Position numbers and translations under genes: made by a program. Under the pieces are notes generated by a model. The model saw nothing but the letters and a program-made list of their open reading frames with translations, made no database searches and had not been told where the DNA came from. From assembly GCA_947470105.1 (NCBI GenBank), contig CANISR010000001.1, forward strand, positions 36,428-100,427: DNA of 64,000 nt, written 5' to 3'. This DNA is from Fidelibacterota bacterium. Its GTDB lineage: Bacteria; Pseudomonadota; Alphaproteobacteria; Rhodospirillales; Rhodospirillaceae. Below are positions 18,306 to 29,243 of this stretch, piece by piece (position 1 is the stretch's first letter; the number at the start of each line of letters is the position of its first letter).

Positions 18306-19490
18306 TTATCCGAGCAGGTCTTTCATACGTGTCAGTGCGTCGGCGGTGGTTTTGCGGTCGTGAACCAGGGCCACGCGGATATACGGCTGGCCGGGATTTT
18401 TGCCGTGGTCGGTACGGGCGAGATAGGCGCCGGGCAGCACGCGAATACCTGCGTCACTCCACAAGCGCTTGGCGGTGCGTTCGCCGTCGCCCACGTCGAG
18501 CCACAGAAAAAATCCGCCCGCGGGGCGATAAAATCCGAACTGGTTGCCGAAGACCTGGGCGGCATCCTCGATTTTGGCGCGGTAGAGGGCGCGATTTTCT
18601 TCCACGTGGGTTTCATCGCGCCACAAGGCGGCGGAGGCGGCCAGGACCGGCAGCGGCTGCACCGCGCCGCCGTGAGCGCGCAGGCGGCCGAACTTGGCGA
18701 TGAGGTCGGCATCGCCGGCGACAAAGCCCGAGCGTAAACCCGGAACACTGGAGCGCTTGGACAGGGAATTGAGCACCAGCACATTGGCGAGACCGTCACC
18801 CAGGGCGGCGCATGCGGCTAAAGCACCGGCAGGCGGTGTATCGGCGTAGATCTCCGAATAGCACTCGTCGGAAATCAGAACGAAGTCATGGGCGCGGGCG
18901 AGGCGGATGAGGACTTTAAGCTGCTCGAGCCCGGCGACGGCGCCTTGCGGATTGGCTGGTGTGCAGAGATAGGCGAGCGCCGCCCGGTCGAGTTCGGCTT
19001 TGGGAACTTGGGTGTAGTCCGGCTGAAATCCGGTGGCGGCGTCGGCGGAGACGTAAACCGGGTCCGCGCCGTTCATCACAGCCGCGCCGAAATACACCTG
19101 GTAGAACGGATTGGGCATCAGGACGGCGGGCTTGCGGCCGCCTTTGTCGGGCGGCACGCAAAGCTGCGCGGCCATGAACAGAGCCTCGCGGGAGCCGGCC
19201 ACAGGCAGGATATGGCGCTCCGGGTCGAGGAACCCGGCGGGCAGGCCGTACCGCGCAGCGCACCAGGCGCCGACGGCGGCGCGGAAATCCGGAGTGCCGG
19301 CGTTGGGAGGATACTTGCCCCAGTCGGCTTTGTGCTTTTCCAGGGCCGCATGCAGCAGGGCGGGGGGCGTATGCTGGGGCTCGCCGATGGCCATATTGAG
19401 TGTCGCCGCCGGCGCGGTGACCCCGCCCAAAAGGGCGGCCAGCCGCTGAAACGGGTATTCGGTCAGGCCGTCGAGACGGGTGTTGTACAT
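18306..19490 (-). CDS. PLP-dependent aminotransferase, class I/II (DapC-like)
   Basis: A 394-residue fold-type I aminotransferase. Motifs are [20 protein letters not shown] (60-67), [20 protein letters not shown] with the PLP-binding Asp208, and [20 protein letters not shown] with the Schiff-base Lys245. The set resembles the succinyldiaminopimelate aminotransferase (DapC) group, which would place it in lysine and peptidoglycan synthesis; dapB is also in this window. Substrate specificity is inferred from family resemblance only. It lies 37 bases upstream of ftsK on the same strand. Confidence 0.85.
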   Translation of the reverse strand: MYNTRLDGLTEYPFQRLAALLGGVTAPAATLNMAIGEPQHTPPALLHAALEKHKADWGKYPPNAGTPDFRAAVGAWCAARYGLPAGFLDPERHILPVAGSREALFMAAQLCVPPDKGGRKPAVLMPNPFYQVYFGAAVMNGADPVYVSADAATGFQPDYTQVPKAELDRAALAYLCTPANPQGAVAGLEQLKVLIRLARAHDFVLISDECYSEIYADTPPAGALAACAALGDGLANVLVLNSLSKRSSVPGLRSGFVAGDADLIAKFGRLRAHGGAVQPLPVLAASAALWRDETHVEENRALYRAKIEDAAQVFGNQFGFYRPAGGFFLWLDVGDGERTAKRLWSDAGIRVLPGAYLARTDHGKNPGQPYIRVALVHDRKTTADALTRMKDLLG

Positions 19491-19712
19491 CCAGGTGGCG
19501 CCCAGGTTTAGGGGACGAGTCCCGGACCTGATGTGGGCCGCCCCTCCCCGATATTCTCTCGGAGAAGGTATATGAAACGTAAACGGAACGCAAAAAATAT
19601 AGCGTTATCAGCGCTATCAACGTGAATGCTGAGGGCTTACACGAGCTTTGGAAGGGTGAGCCACAGACTCAGAAATGCGTCTCAACTCATTGATTAATAA
19701 TAGTATTAAGAA
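19491..19712. other. intergenic region upstream of the aminotransferase gene
   Basis: This 222-base gap is noticeably more AT-rich than its surroundings from 19550 to 19710. It holds two tandem near-identical 9-mers, GCGTTATCA and GCGCTATCA (19602-19619), that could be an operator for the leftward gene. A 17-codon frame (19572-19625) follows GGAGAAGG but is too short to support. No terminator for hemW is evident. Confidence 0.4.
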
Positions 19713-20882
19713 TCAAGACAGAAGGGCGCTGACCACGGCATTGAGGGCCAAGCGGCCCTTGGGCAGGGCTAAGAGCGTAGTGGCAGACTCCGCCAGATGC
19801 CCTTCATCCCGCAGGACTTTCAGGGCCTGGGGGTTCAGGACCTCGGCCAGGGGGCGCCCCGCTAACCTGGCGAACCGGTCCTTATCCAAACCCTCGGTGA
19901 GGCGCAGGCCCATGAGCACCAATTCCTCGGCCCGGGCTTCGGGATTCACCGGCGCCACCTCCTGGGTGCCATGGCCGGAGGCGGCCACAGCTTTCAGCCA
20001 CAGGGCGGGGGCCTTGATCTGGCGGGTTGCTCGGGTGGCGCCGTCGGTGGTCAGGCGGCCGTGGGCTCCCGGCCCGACCCCCACATAGTCGCCGCCCCGC
20101 CAGTAGGTGCGGTTATGGCGGCTCGCCTGGCCGGGGCGGGCGTGGTTGGAGATTTCATAGGCCGGAAAGCCGGCCGCCTCGCACAGCTCCTGGGTCGATT
20201 CGTAGAGCTCGGCGGCGGTGTCCTCATCGGGCAGGGCGAACTCGCCGCGGGCGTGGGCGGCCTGCATGGCCGTGCCCTGCTCCATGGTGAGCTGATATAG
20301 CGACAGATGGGTGATGCCGCAGTCTTCGACCGCGCGCAGGGCTTCCTGGAGTTCGCTGCGCCACGCGGCCACGGTCCGTTGCGGGCGGCCGTAGATCAGG
20401 TCGAAGGACACCCGCGGAAAAATCCTGGCGGCATTTTCCCAGGCACGGCGGGCGTCGGCGATGCTGTGCTTGCGCCCCAGGAAGGCGAGGTCGCGGTCAT
20501 TGAGGGCCTGCACGCCCATGGACAGGCGATTGATGCCGGCGTCATGAAAGGCGCTGAAGCGTTCAGCGTCCACCGTTCCGGGATTGGCTTCGAGGGTGAT
20601 CTCAAGATCATCGGCTGTGCGCCAATATGTCCGTGCGGCGGCGATGATGGCTTCCGCTGTTCCGGCATCCATCAGCGACGGTGTGCCGCCGCCGAAGAAG
20701 ATGCTGGTCAGTTCGCGGCCCGCAATCGGCTGCGCAAAATGCGCCAGCTCTTTCAGCAACCCCGTACGCCATGCGTCCTGGTCGACGCTGGCGACGACAT
20801 GGCTGTTGAAGTCACAGTAAGGACACTTGGAGATGCAGAACGGCCAGTGCACATAAAGGCCGAAGCCCTCGTCACCGGTCAT
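19713..20882 (-). CDS. hemW: radical SAM heme chaperone HemW
   Basis: HemW is a radical-SAM-fold protein that binds heme and hands it to client enzymes; it was long misnamed coproporphyrinogen oxidase. The cluster motif is C-I-S-K-C-P-Y-C-D-F, where the Phe position after CxD marks HemW rather than HemN, which has an extra cysteine there. YVHWPFC, FFGGGTPSLM, TLEANPGT and NRLSMGVQAL are all present. The ATG at 20882 gives MTGDEGFGLYVHWPFC, the natural N-terminus, ten bases after rdgB. An ATG at 20909 would overlap rdgB. The 389 residues fit the family. Confidence 0.93.
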   Translation of the reverse strand: MTGDEGFGLYVHWPFCISKCPYCDFNSHVVASVDQDAWRTGLLKELAHFAQPIAGRELTSIFFGGGTPSLMDAGTAEAIIAAARTYWRTADDLEITLEANPGTVDAERFSAFHDAGINRLSMGVQALNDRDLAFLGRKHSIADARRAWENAARIFPRVSFDLIYGRPQRTVAAWRSELQEALRAVEDCGITHLSLYQLTMEQGTAMQAAHARGEFALPDEDTAAELYESTQELCEAAGFPAYEISNHARPGQASRHNRTYWRGGDYVGVGPGAHGRLTTDGATRATRQIKAPALWLKAVAASGHGTQEVAPVNPEARAEELVLMGLRLTEGLDKDRFARLAGRPLAEVLNPQALKVLRDEGHLAESATTLLALPKGRLALNAVVSALLS

Positions 20883-20892
20883 AGGAATGCGG

Positions 20893-21507
20893 TCATTTGA
20901 AGCAGGCATCCACAAGCTGGCGGAAGGCCAGCGCCCTGTGGCTGATGGTCTGCTTGAAGTCATGGGACATCTCGCCGCAGGTAACGGCGTAACCGTCGGG
21001 AATGAAGATCGGATCGTAGCCGAAGCCGTTTTCGCCTCGTGGCGGAAACACCAGATGTCCCGGCAGAACGCCGGTAAAGTGCTCCACATGGCCGTCGGGC
21101 CAAGCCAGCGCCAGGGTGCAATTGAATTGGGCTTTGGTGTCCTTCTGACCCGTGGCGCGTTCTTTCTCCGCCATTTCCCGGGCGATGCGCTCCATTGCGA
21201 AGCCGAAGTCCTTTCCAGGTCCGGCCCAGCGTGCGGAATAAATTCCCGGCGCGCCGTCGAGGGCGTCCACGCTCATGCCCGAGTCATCAGCCAGCGCAGG
21301 CAGACCACAGGCCTTGGTCGCGGCCACGGCCTTGAGTACGGCATTGTCCACATAGGTGAGACCGGTTTCCTCGGGCTCCGGCAGATTCAATTCCGCCGCC
21401 GAGACGATCTTCACCGGGAACGCCGTCAGCAGCTCATTGATCTCGCGCGCTTTACCGGCGTTGTGGCTCGCGACAACCAGAGTGTCCGAGGTGAAACGCC
21501 GCGCCAT
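20893..21507 (-). CDS. rdgB: XTP/dITP pyrophosphatase (RdgB/HAM1)
   Basis: RdgB hydrolyses ITP, dITP and XTP to monophosphates, keeping deaminated purines out of nucleic acids. The N-terminal [13 protein letters not shown] is the substrate-binding motif. [41 protein letters not shown] and the final [10 protein letters not shown] are the other family blocks. Its ATG at 21507 shares one base with the rph stop (TGATG). The order rph-rdgB-hemW is common in alphaproteobacteria and indicates one operon. Confidence 0.95.
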   Translation of the reverse strand: MARRFTSDTLVVASHNAGKAREINELLTAFPVKIVSAAELNLPEPEETGLTYVDNAVLKAVAATKACGLPALADDSGMSVDALDGAPGIYSARWAGPGKDFGFAMERIAREMAEKERATGQKDTKAQFNCTLALAWPDGHVEHFTGVLPGHLVFPPRGENGFGYDPIFIPDGYAVTCGEMSHDFKQTISHRALAFRQLVDACFK

Positions 21508-22241
21508 CAGAGGCCAATACCAGCAAGCGCTTCGCGCTGCTTTACCACCAGCTCGGCGATGCCGGACTTCGCCAGCGCCATGAGCGCCAGGAATTCCTCC
21601 TCCGTGAACGGATGATGTTCGGCGGTGCCTTGAATCTCCACCAGCTTGCCGGAGCCGGTGAGCACGAAGTTGGCGTCGGCCTGGGCGTTGGAGTCTTCGT
21701 TGTAGTCCAGGTCCAGCATCGGCGTGCCGTTCACCAGGCCGCAGCTTACCGCCGCCACCGGCTCCCGCAGCGGGATTTTGGAGATGGCGCCGACCTTCTT
21801 CATGGTGGCGAAGGCCTGGTACAGCGCCACATAGGCGCCGGTGATGCTTGCGGTGCGGGTGCCGCCGTCGGCCTGGATGACGTCGCAATCCAGGCGCACC
21901 TGGACTTCGCCGAACCCGCGCATATCCGTGACGGCGCGCAGCGCGCGGCCGATGAGGCGCTGGATCTCATGGGTGCGGCCCGATTGTCCGCCTTTGGCGG
22001 CTTCGCGCGCCGTGCGGGTATTTGTGGAGCGCGGCAGCATGCCGTATTCGGCTGTTACCCAACCTTTGCCGCTGTTCTTCAGCCAACCGGGCATCTGTTC
22101 GTCGATGCTCGCGGTGCACAGCACGTGGGTATCGCCGAATTTGACGAGGCAGGAGCCCTCGGCGTGTTTGCTGACCCCCAAATCGAAGGAAATCGGGCGA
22201 AGCGTGGCGGGCGAGCGGCCCGCAGGTGACCGGGATGCCAT
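21507..22241 (-). CDS. rph: ribonuclease PH
   Basis: RNase PH is a phosphorolytic 3'-5' exonuclease that trims tRNA precursors. The 244-residue protein shows [68 protein letters not shown] and [18 protein letters not shown], which cover the phosphate- and RNA-binding sites. It is the first gene of rph-rdgB-hemW and lies divergent from hrcA across a 198-base gap, the classical alphaproteobacterial arrangement. Confidence 0.96.
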   Translation of the reverse strand: MASRSPAGRSPATLRPISFDLGVSKHAEGSCLVKFGDTHVLCTASIDEQMPGWLKNSGKGWVTAEYGMLPRSTNTRTAREAAKGGQSGRTHEIQRLIGRALRAVTDMRGFGEVQVRLDCDVIQADGGTRTASITGAYVALYQAFATMKKVGAISKIPLREPVAAVSCGLVNGTPMLDLDYNEDSNAQADANFVLTGSGKLVEIQGTAEHHPFTEEEFLALMALAKSGIAELVVKQREALAGIGL

Positions 22242-22439
22242 AAGGGGACCTTCAATACGGAATGTGTGGCCTCGTCTATCATCTGGACGGCGACGGGGTA
22301 AAGCGAAGCCGCAAGTCCTTGGACGCGCAGGGACTTATGTGTGACGCCCGCTGATTGACGCGACCGGATGCGCAGCTTACATAGCGCACACCTCTTTAAT
22401 CCCGGTATTTCCCGGCTTTTTTGACATTATCTTGAGCAG

Positions 22440-23516
22440 ATGATCACCCCAGACGCTCACAGTGTTGTCGCGCTCAACGATCGTTCGCGGGAGATTTTCC
22501 GCCACATCGTCGATGCGTTCGTGGATACCGGCGAGCCGGTGGGCTCGCGCACCATTGCGCGCAAACTCAACGGCGTGTTGTCACCGGCCACCATCCGCAA
22601 CGTCATGGCGGATCTGGAATACGCGGGTCTGCTCTACGCCCCCCACACGTCTGCGGGACGGCTGCCCACCGACGCGGGCCTGCGCATGTTCGTGAGCGGC
22701 CTCCTCCAGGTGGGCGGCCTCGACAGCGAGGAACGCAACGCCATCGACGCTCATTGCCAGGCGGCGGGCCGCTCGCCCGAGGATGTGCTCGGCCAGGCGA
22801 CGGGCGCCCTTGCCGGTCTCGCCCAATGCGCCAGCCTCGTCCTCGCCCCAAAGACCGAAGCGCCGCTGAAGCATATCGAATTCGTGAACCTCAAGCCTGG
22901 CCGCGCCCTGGTGGTGATGGTCGACGAAGCCGGCATGGTGGAAAACCGCCTGATCGAAGTGCCGCGGGATCTGCCGGTATCGGCGCTGGTGGAAGCGGGC
23001 AACTTCCTCGCGGCCCGCCTCGCCGGCCGTACGGTCACTGAAGCGCGCGCAGGGATTATCGACGAAGTGGAAAGCCGGCGCGCCCAGCTCAACGAGCTGA
23101 CGGCGAAAGTCGTTCAGGCCGGCCTCGCCACCTGGAGCGGCACCGGACCCAGCTTTGAACGGGACGCCAGCTTGATCATCCGCGGGCAGTCGAACCTGCT
23201 TAATAATGTCACCGCCCTTGAAGACCTCACCCGCATCCGCCAATTGTTCACGGCTCTTGAGGCGCGCGAACAGATGGTGCGGCTCCTGGACTTGGTCAAC
23301 AAGGGCGAGGGCGTGCAGATCTTCATCGGCGCACAGAATGAATTGTTCGGCATGGCCGGCTGCTCCATGGTGGTTGCGCCGTTCCAGAACAGCCGCGAAC
23401 AGATCGTCGGCGCCATTGGCGTCATCGGCCCTACCCGCTTGAACTATGCCCGCGTCATTCCCATGGTTGATTACACAGCCAAACTGGTGGGACGGATGCT
23501 GGGCTACGAACCCTAA
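22440..23516 (+). CDS. hrcA: heat-inducible transcription repressor HrcA
   Basis: HrcA represses groESL and sometimes dnaK operons by binding CIRCE elements, and needs GroEL to fold. The N-terminal winged helix (LNDRSREIFRHIVDAFVDTG, then EPVGSRTIARKL and LSPATIRNVMADLEYAGLLY) and the C-terminal FIGAQNELFGMAGCSMVVAP segment are diagnostic. The 358-residue length is usual. No CIRCE inverted repeat is visible in this window, so its targets lie elsewhere. It lies 21 bases before grpE and is probably cotranscribed with it. Confidence 0.95.
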   Translation: MITPDAHSVVALNDRSREIFRHIVDAFVDTGEPVGSRTIARKLNGVLSPATIRNVMADLEYAGLLYAPHTSAGRLPTDAGLRMFVSGLLQVGGLDSEERNAIDAHCQAAGRSPEDVLGQATGALAGLAQCASLVLAPKTEAPLKHIEFVNLKPGRALVVMVDEAGMVENRLIEVPRDLPVSALVEAGNFLAARLAGRTVTEARAGIIDEVESRRAQLNELTAKVVQAGLATWSGTGPSFERDASLIIRGQSNLLNNVTALEDLTRIRQLFTALEAREQMVRLLDLVNKGEGVQIFIGAQNELFGMAGCSMVVAPFQNSREQIVGAIGVIGPTRLNYARVIPMVDYTAKLVGRMLGYEP

Positions 23517-23537
23517 CCAGAGAACAGCAGAGATCTT

Positions 23538-24188
23538 ATGAACACACCTGATGTGAACCCCGAGACCCCCGCCCCCGCTGCCAATGGCGGCCCCAATGCC
23601 GCTCAGGCTGACCCCGCATCGGTGTCCGAAGCCGCCAGCGCGGATATGACGGCCCACTTGGAAAAGCGCGTCACCGAGCTGGAAGCAGTGGTGGAAACGC
23701 TGAAGAGCGAAAAACTATCGGCCCTGGCCGAAGCCGAAAACGCCGGCAAGCGCGCCGATCGGCGCATCGCCGACAACGCCAAATACGCCGTGTCGAATAT
23801 CGCCAAGGCGCTGCTGGCGGTGGCGGATAATCTGAGCCGCGCGCTGCTGGCTGCGCCCGCCGAAACCCGCGCCTCCAACGACACCCTCAAGAATCTCGCC
23901 ACCGGGGTCGAACTGACCGAGCGCGAACTTCATGTGGTCCTCGAAAATCAGGGCGTGCGCAAACTCACCGTGCTGAACCAGCCCTTCGACGCCAACTTCC
24001 ACAACGCCATTCAGGAAGTGGAAAACAAGGACGTGCCTAACGGCACCGTCGTGCAGGTGTTTCAGGACGGCTACATGATCCACGACCGGCTCTTGCGGCC
24101 GGCCATGGTGGTGGTGTCCAAAGGCGGACCGAAGCGCGAGGCCGCGCCGGCGGCCGCTGCCGCAAGCGGCGTCAATACCAGTATCTAA
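23538..24188 (+). CDS. grpE: nucleotide exchange factor GrpE
   Basis: GrpE releases ADP from DnaK in the Hsp70 cycle. After a variable Pro/Ala-rich leader of about 35 residues comes the long dimeric coiled coil (KRVTELEAVVETLKSEKLSA and on through the Ala/Glu-rich helix to about 90), then the four-helix and beta-wing region with NLATGVELTERELHVVLENQ and QPFDANFHNAIQEVENKDVP, ending at the GYMIHDRLLRPAMVVVSKGG block. It is the second gene of hrcA-grpE. Its stop overlaps the alkB-like gene on the other strand by four bases. Confidence 0.94.
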   Translation: MNTPDVNPETPAPAANGGPNAAQADPASVSEAASADMTAHLEKRVTELEAVVETLKSEKLSALAEAENAGKRADRRIADNAKYAVSNIAKALLAVADNLSRALLAAPAETRASNDTLKNLATGVELTERELHVVLENQGVRKLTVLNQPFDANFHNAIQEVENKDVPNGTVVQVFQDGYMIHDRLLRPAMVVVSKGGPKREAAPAAAAASGVNTSI

Positions 24189-24838
24189 AGCGCCTTCCGG
24201 AACGTCAGGCTGATCCGCCCGGCGAGCCCGGGCAGCGGACTCGTGCCGCTGTGGACTTTGCGGATGCCGTGAAACCGCATGCGGCTGTCACCGCCCATGA
24301 CCAGGACGTCGCCGCTGTGTAAGGGCAGCACCTCACTGCGCCCGGTCCGCGTCAGGCCGCCGATGAGAAAGTCGCCGTCGTCGCCCAATGAGACGGTGAC
24401 GATGGGCTGGGAAAAATCCTTCTCGTCCCGGTCCTGGTGCAGCCCCATCTTGGCGCCCTCGCCGTAGAAATTGAGCAGGCAGGCGTCCGGGACAAAATCC
24501 GGCCAGGGCGTCTCGGCCACGGCCGCGGCGGCGATCTTCAGGAAAATGTCCGGCAGGGGCGGCCACGGCTCCGGACTGTCCGGGCGGTGGGTTTGATAGC
24601 GGTAGCCCTTGGGGTCGCTCCACCAGCCGGCCTCGCCGCAATTGGTCATGGCCGCCGAGGTCATGCCGTTACGGGTCCTGGCGTGGGTAAACGGGGCGAC
24701 GCGGGCAATCTCCTGAACGGCCGCGTAGAGATCCCGCTGGCCGTCAGCCCCCACGGCGCCCGGCCGGTAGTAAAAGCCGGGGGGGAGATTCACCGCTGGA
24801 TCGGCAAAAAGCCGGGGCTGGGAGGGGGTACGGGGCAT
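24185..24838 (-). CDS. alkB: AlkB family 2-oxoglutarate/Fe(II) dioxygenase
   Basis: AlkB-type enzymes remove methyl groups from 1-methyladenine and 3-methylcytosine in DNA or RNA by oxidation. The iron ligands are in LHQDRDEKDF (H-x-D), with the distal His in MRFHGIRKV, and the 2-oxoglutarate-binding arginines in GRISLTFRKAL. N-C-G-E-A-G-W-W-S-D fits the substrate lid region of AlkB. Length, 217 residues, matches E. coli AlkB. It is inserted between grpE and dnaK on the opposite strand, breaking the heat-shock group, which is an odd but clean arrangement. Confidence 0.9.
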   Translation of the reverse strand: MPRTPSQPRLFADPAVNLPPGFYYRPGAVGADGQRDLYAAVQEIARVAPFTHARTRNGMTSAAMTNCGEAGWWSDPKGYRYQTHRPDSPEPWPPLPDIFLKIAAAAVAETPWPDFVPDACLLNFYGEGAKMGLHQDRDEKDFSQPIVTVSLGDDGDFLIGGLTRTGRSEVLPLHSGDVLVMGGDSRMRFHGIRKVHSGTSPLPGLAGRISLTFRKAL

Positions 24839-24897
24839 TTATCCCGGAATTTCCAAAGGTTTTGCCGATTTTCGCTGCAAAAAGAGTCGCTTGGCCG

Positions 24898-24926
24898 TTG
24901 CGGTCATTTTGACCTCCACTTATATA
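24898..24926 (+). promoter_or_regulatory. possible dnaK promoter
   Basis: TTGCGG and TATATA are separated by exactly 17 bases in the gap upstream of dnaK, a reasonable match to a vegetative promoter. Transcription would start near 24933 and give a leader of about 130 bases. I do not see a convincing sigma-32 (CTTGAA / CCCCAT) pair, which would be expected for a heat-shock gene. Confidence 0.35.
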
Positions 24927-25065
24927 GCCCGGGAGGCTGAAAGCATCGCCCACACGTTGCTCGCTGGGGCGGCTTCCACAGCCTTTTGAATGACTTAAAT
25001 GAATGGGGATTTCCGGAGTGCCACGGTTGGGCTCTGGGGGTCAGCCGCAAAGGAGGATTGAACTA

Positions 25066-26973
<1,908 letters not shown>

Positions 26974-26981
26974 GGTAAGTG

Positions 26982-27022
26982 GGGGCATGAGCCGGAAACC
27001 GGTTCATGCCCCGCTTCTTTTA
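26982..27022 (+). terminator. intrinsic terminator after dnaK
   Basis: GGGGCATGAGCCGG and CCGGTTCATGCCCC form a 14-pair stem with one G-T pair and a loop of AAA, followed by GCTTCTTTTA. It begins eight bases after the dnaK stop and may be read through partly into dnaJ. Confidence 0.85.
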
Positions 27023-27132
27023 CGCAGCGTCTTTCATTAAGAATTTTCCGCCATATATGGCGGTGATCTGAAGCCGAACGCGGGACCAGGGCAACGACCT
27101 GGGGGACCGTAGTTCCAAGAAGCGATAACGTC

Positions 27133-28272
27133 ATGGCGGCTACGAAGCAGTGCTATTACGAAACCCTTGAGGTGACCCGGACGGCGTCCGGGGACGACCT
27201 CAAGAAGTCGTACCGTAAGCTCGCCATGAAGTGGCACCCGGACAAGAATCCGGGCGACAAGAACGCCGAGCTTCAATTCAAAACCCTCAGCGAAGCCTAC
27301 GACGTGCTGCGCGACGAACAGAAGCGCGCGGCCTACGACCGCTTCGGCCATGCCGCCTTCGAGCAAGGCAACGGCGGCGGCGGCGGCGGCGGTGGTTTCG
27401 GCTTCGGCGCCGGCTTTGCCGACATCTTCGACGAAATGTTCGGCGACATGATGGGCCGCCGCGGCGGCGCCAAGCAGAACGCCCGCGGCCAGGACGTGCG
27501 CTTCGATATGGAGATCACTCTCGAAGAAGCCTACTTCGGGAAGAAAGCCAGCATCAACGTTCCGTCGTCCATCACCTGCGAGAGCTGCTCAGGCTCCGGC
27601 AGCAAAGGCGGCGCTGCACCTTCCACCTGCCCCACCTGCCGTGGCCAGGGCCGCATGCGCAGCCAGCAAGGGTTTTTCACGGTGGAGCGTCCGTGCCCCA
27701 CCTGTCACGGCGGCGGACAGGTCATCACCGATCCCTGCGCCAAGTGCGGCGGCGCCGGCCGGACCCGCAAGGACAAGACTCTCGACGTCACTATTCCTCC
27801 CGGTGTCGAGGAAGGCACGCGGATCCGCCTCGCCGGCGAAGGCGAAGCCGGTCGCAATGGTTCGCCCGCGGGTGATCTCTATCTGTTTCTCGCCATTTCG
27901 CCCCACCGCATGTTCCAGCGCGAAGGCGCCAATCTGTTCATGCGCATGCCCATCGCCATGACCACCGCGGCCCTGGGCGGCGAACTGGAAGTGCCCGCCA
28001 TCGACGGCAGCAAGGTGAAGGTGCAAATTCCGAAAGGCTGCCAGCACGGCCACCGCTTCCGCCTCAAGAGCAAGGGCATGTCGGTCCTGCGCTCCACGGC
28101 GCGCGGCGACATGTTCCTGGAAGCCGCCATCGAAGTGCCGGTGAACCTCACCGACGCCCAGCGCAAACTCCTCCAGGAGTTCGACCGCGCCTGCGACCAG
28201 ACCACCTGCCACCCGGAAAGCACCGGGTTTCTCGGCAAGGTGAAGGAATTCCTGGGCGCGGGCGACAAATGA
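27133..28272 (+). CDS. dnaJ: chaperone protein DnaJ (Hsp40)
   Basis: DnaJ delivers substrates to DnaK and triggers its ATPase. The J domain is at the N-terminus with the H-P-D triad in [13 protein letters not shown] Gly/Phe region includes eight glycines in a row. The zinc domain has four CxxCxGxG repeats: [24 protein letters not shown] and CAKCGGAG. The C-terminal substrate domain follows ([20 protein letters not shown]). The 379 residues are normal. It lies 159 bases after dnaK, behind a terminator, so it likely has its own promoter. Confidence 0.97.
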   Translation: MAATKQCYYETLEVTRTASGDDLKKSYRKLAMKWHPDKNPGDKNAELQFKTLSEAYDVLRDEQKRAAYDRFGHAAFEQGNGGGGGGGGFGFGAGFADIFDEMFGDMMGRRGGAKQNARGQDVRFDMEITLEEAYFGKKASINVPSSITCESCSGSGSKGGAAPSTCPTCRGQGRMRSQQGFFTVERPCPTCHGGGQVITDPCAKCGGAGRTRKDKTLDVTIPPGVEEGTRIRLAGEGEAGRNGSPAGDLYLFLAISPHRMFQREGANLFMRMPIAMTTAALGGELEVPAIDGSKVKVQIPKGCQHGHRFRLKSKGMSVLRSTARGDMFLEAAIEVPVNLTDAQRKLLQEFDRACDQTTCHPESTGFLGKVKEFLGAGDK

Positions 28273-28274
28273 CC

Positions 28275-28293
28275 AAAACGCTGTAAGCGTTTT
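28275..28293 (+). terminator. intrinsic terminator after dnaJ
   Basis: AAAACGCT-GTA-AGCGTTTT is a perfect eight-pair hairpin three bases after the dnaJ stop. Its 3' arm ends in TTTT, which can serve as the T tract. Confidence 0.65.
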
Positions 28294-28388
28294 GTCATCC
28301 TCCGGCGCGCGAAGCGCGTCCGGGGGATCCATGCTTCAACAAATGCGTATGTGGCCAGATGGATTGCCCGGCTAAACCGGGCAATGAC
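28293..28388. repeat. RIME/REP-like intergenic palindromic element
   Basis: Two hairpins lie in mirror arrangement. The first contains GGCGCGCGAAGCGCGTCC flanked by GTCATCCTCC and GGGGGATCCAT. The second is ATTGCCCGG-CTAAA-CCGGGCAAT, a perfect nine-pair stem (28363-28385) flanked by ATGG and GACA. The GTCAT...ATGGAT / ATGGATT...AATGAC frame is a familiar design of interspersed repeats in alphaproteobacterial genomes. It lies between dnaJ and dapB and is probably non-coding. Confidence 0.65.
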
Positions 28389-28442
28389 AGTGTTTTGTAA
28401 AAGCTGTTCCTCTATACTCCGCCCATATTTGGGGGCTCTCTC

Positions 28443-29243
28443 GTGACCAAGATCGGAATTGTCGGCTGTGCGGGGCGCATGGGGCGGATGTTGATCCGCG
28501 AAGTGCTGGCGACACCCGGCTGCACCCTTGCCGGCGGCACGGAAACCCAAAGCGAATTCGTCGGCCAGGATTTGGGCACGCTGATTGGCGCCAAGGCCAT
28601 CGGCGTGGCCGTAAGCACCGACCCCACTGCGCTGTTCGCCGCCAGCGATGCGGTGATCGATTTCACGGTTCCGGCCGCTACCAAGCTCCATGCGGAACTG
28701 GCGCTGGCGTCGGGCAAAGCCCTGGTCGTGGGCACCACCGGCCTCGGGCCCGACGTGCTGGCCGCCATCACGGCAGCCTCCAAGAAAGCCGCGGTCGTGC
28801 ACTCGGCCAATATGAGTGTGGGCGTCAATGTGCTGCTGGCGTTGACCCAGAAGCTCGCCGCCACCTTGGGCGCCGATTACGACATCGAAGTGGTGGAAAT
28901 GCACCACCGGCACAAAGTGGACTCACCCTCCGGCACTGCGTTGGCCTTGGGCGAAGCCGCGGCCAAAGGGCGGGGTGTGAGCCTCAGCAATGCCGCGCGC
29001 CGCACCCGTGACGGCCAGGTGGGCCCGCGTCCCGTGGGCGAGATCGGCTTCGCCACCTTGCGCGGCGGCGATGTGGTTGGCGATCACACCGTGATCTTCG
29101 CGGCCGACGGCGAGCGCATCGAAATCACCCACAAGGCCTCATCGCGCGAAGTGTTCGCCAAGGGCGCCGTGCGCGCCGCGGCCTGGAGCGCCGCGAAAGG
29201 TCCGGGATTGTATTCCATGGCCGACGTGCTGGAGATGAGCTGA
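28443..29243 (+). CDS. dapB: 4-hydroxy-tetrahydrodipicolinate reductase
   Basis: DapB makes tetrahydrodipicolinate in the diaminopimelate/lysine pathway using NAD(P)H. The nucleotide site GCAGRMGR is at 8-15, and the catalytic block is EMHHRHKVDSPSGTAL with the His pair and Lys. VVGTTGLGP and SANMSVGVNVLL are also typical. The start is a GTG at 28443, directly after GGGGGCTCTCTC. The 266 residues are standard. nth begins immediately after the stop, so the two are coupled. Confidence 0.96.
   Translation: MTKIGIVGCAGRMGRMLIREVLATPGCTLAGGTETQSEFVGQDLGTLIGAKAIGVAVSTDPTALFAASDAVIDFTVPAATKLHAELALASGKALVVGTTGLGPDVLAAITAASKKAAVVHSANMSVGVNVLLALTQKLAATLGADYDIEVVEMHHRHKVDSPSGTALALGEAAAKGRGVSLSNAARRTRDGQVGPRPVGEIGFATLRGGDVVGDHTVIFAADGERIEITHKASSREVFAKGAVRAAAWSAAKGPGLYSMADVLEMS

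Noticed and set aside
22242..22439. CIRCE operator for HrcA in the rph-hrcA gap
   Set aside because: No TTAGCACTC / GAGTGCTAA pair is present here or before dnaK.
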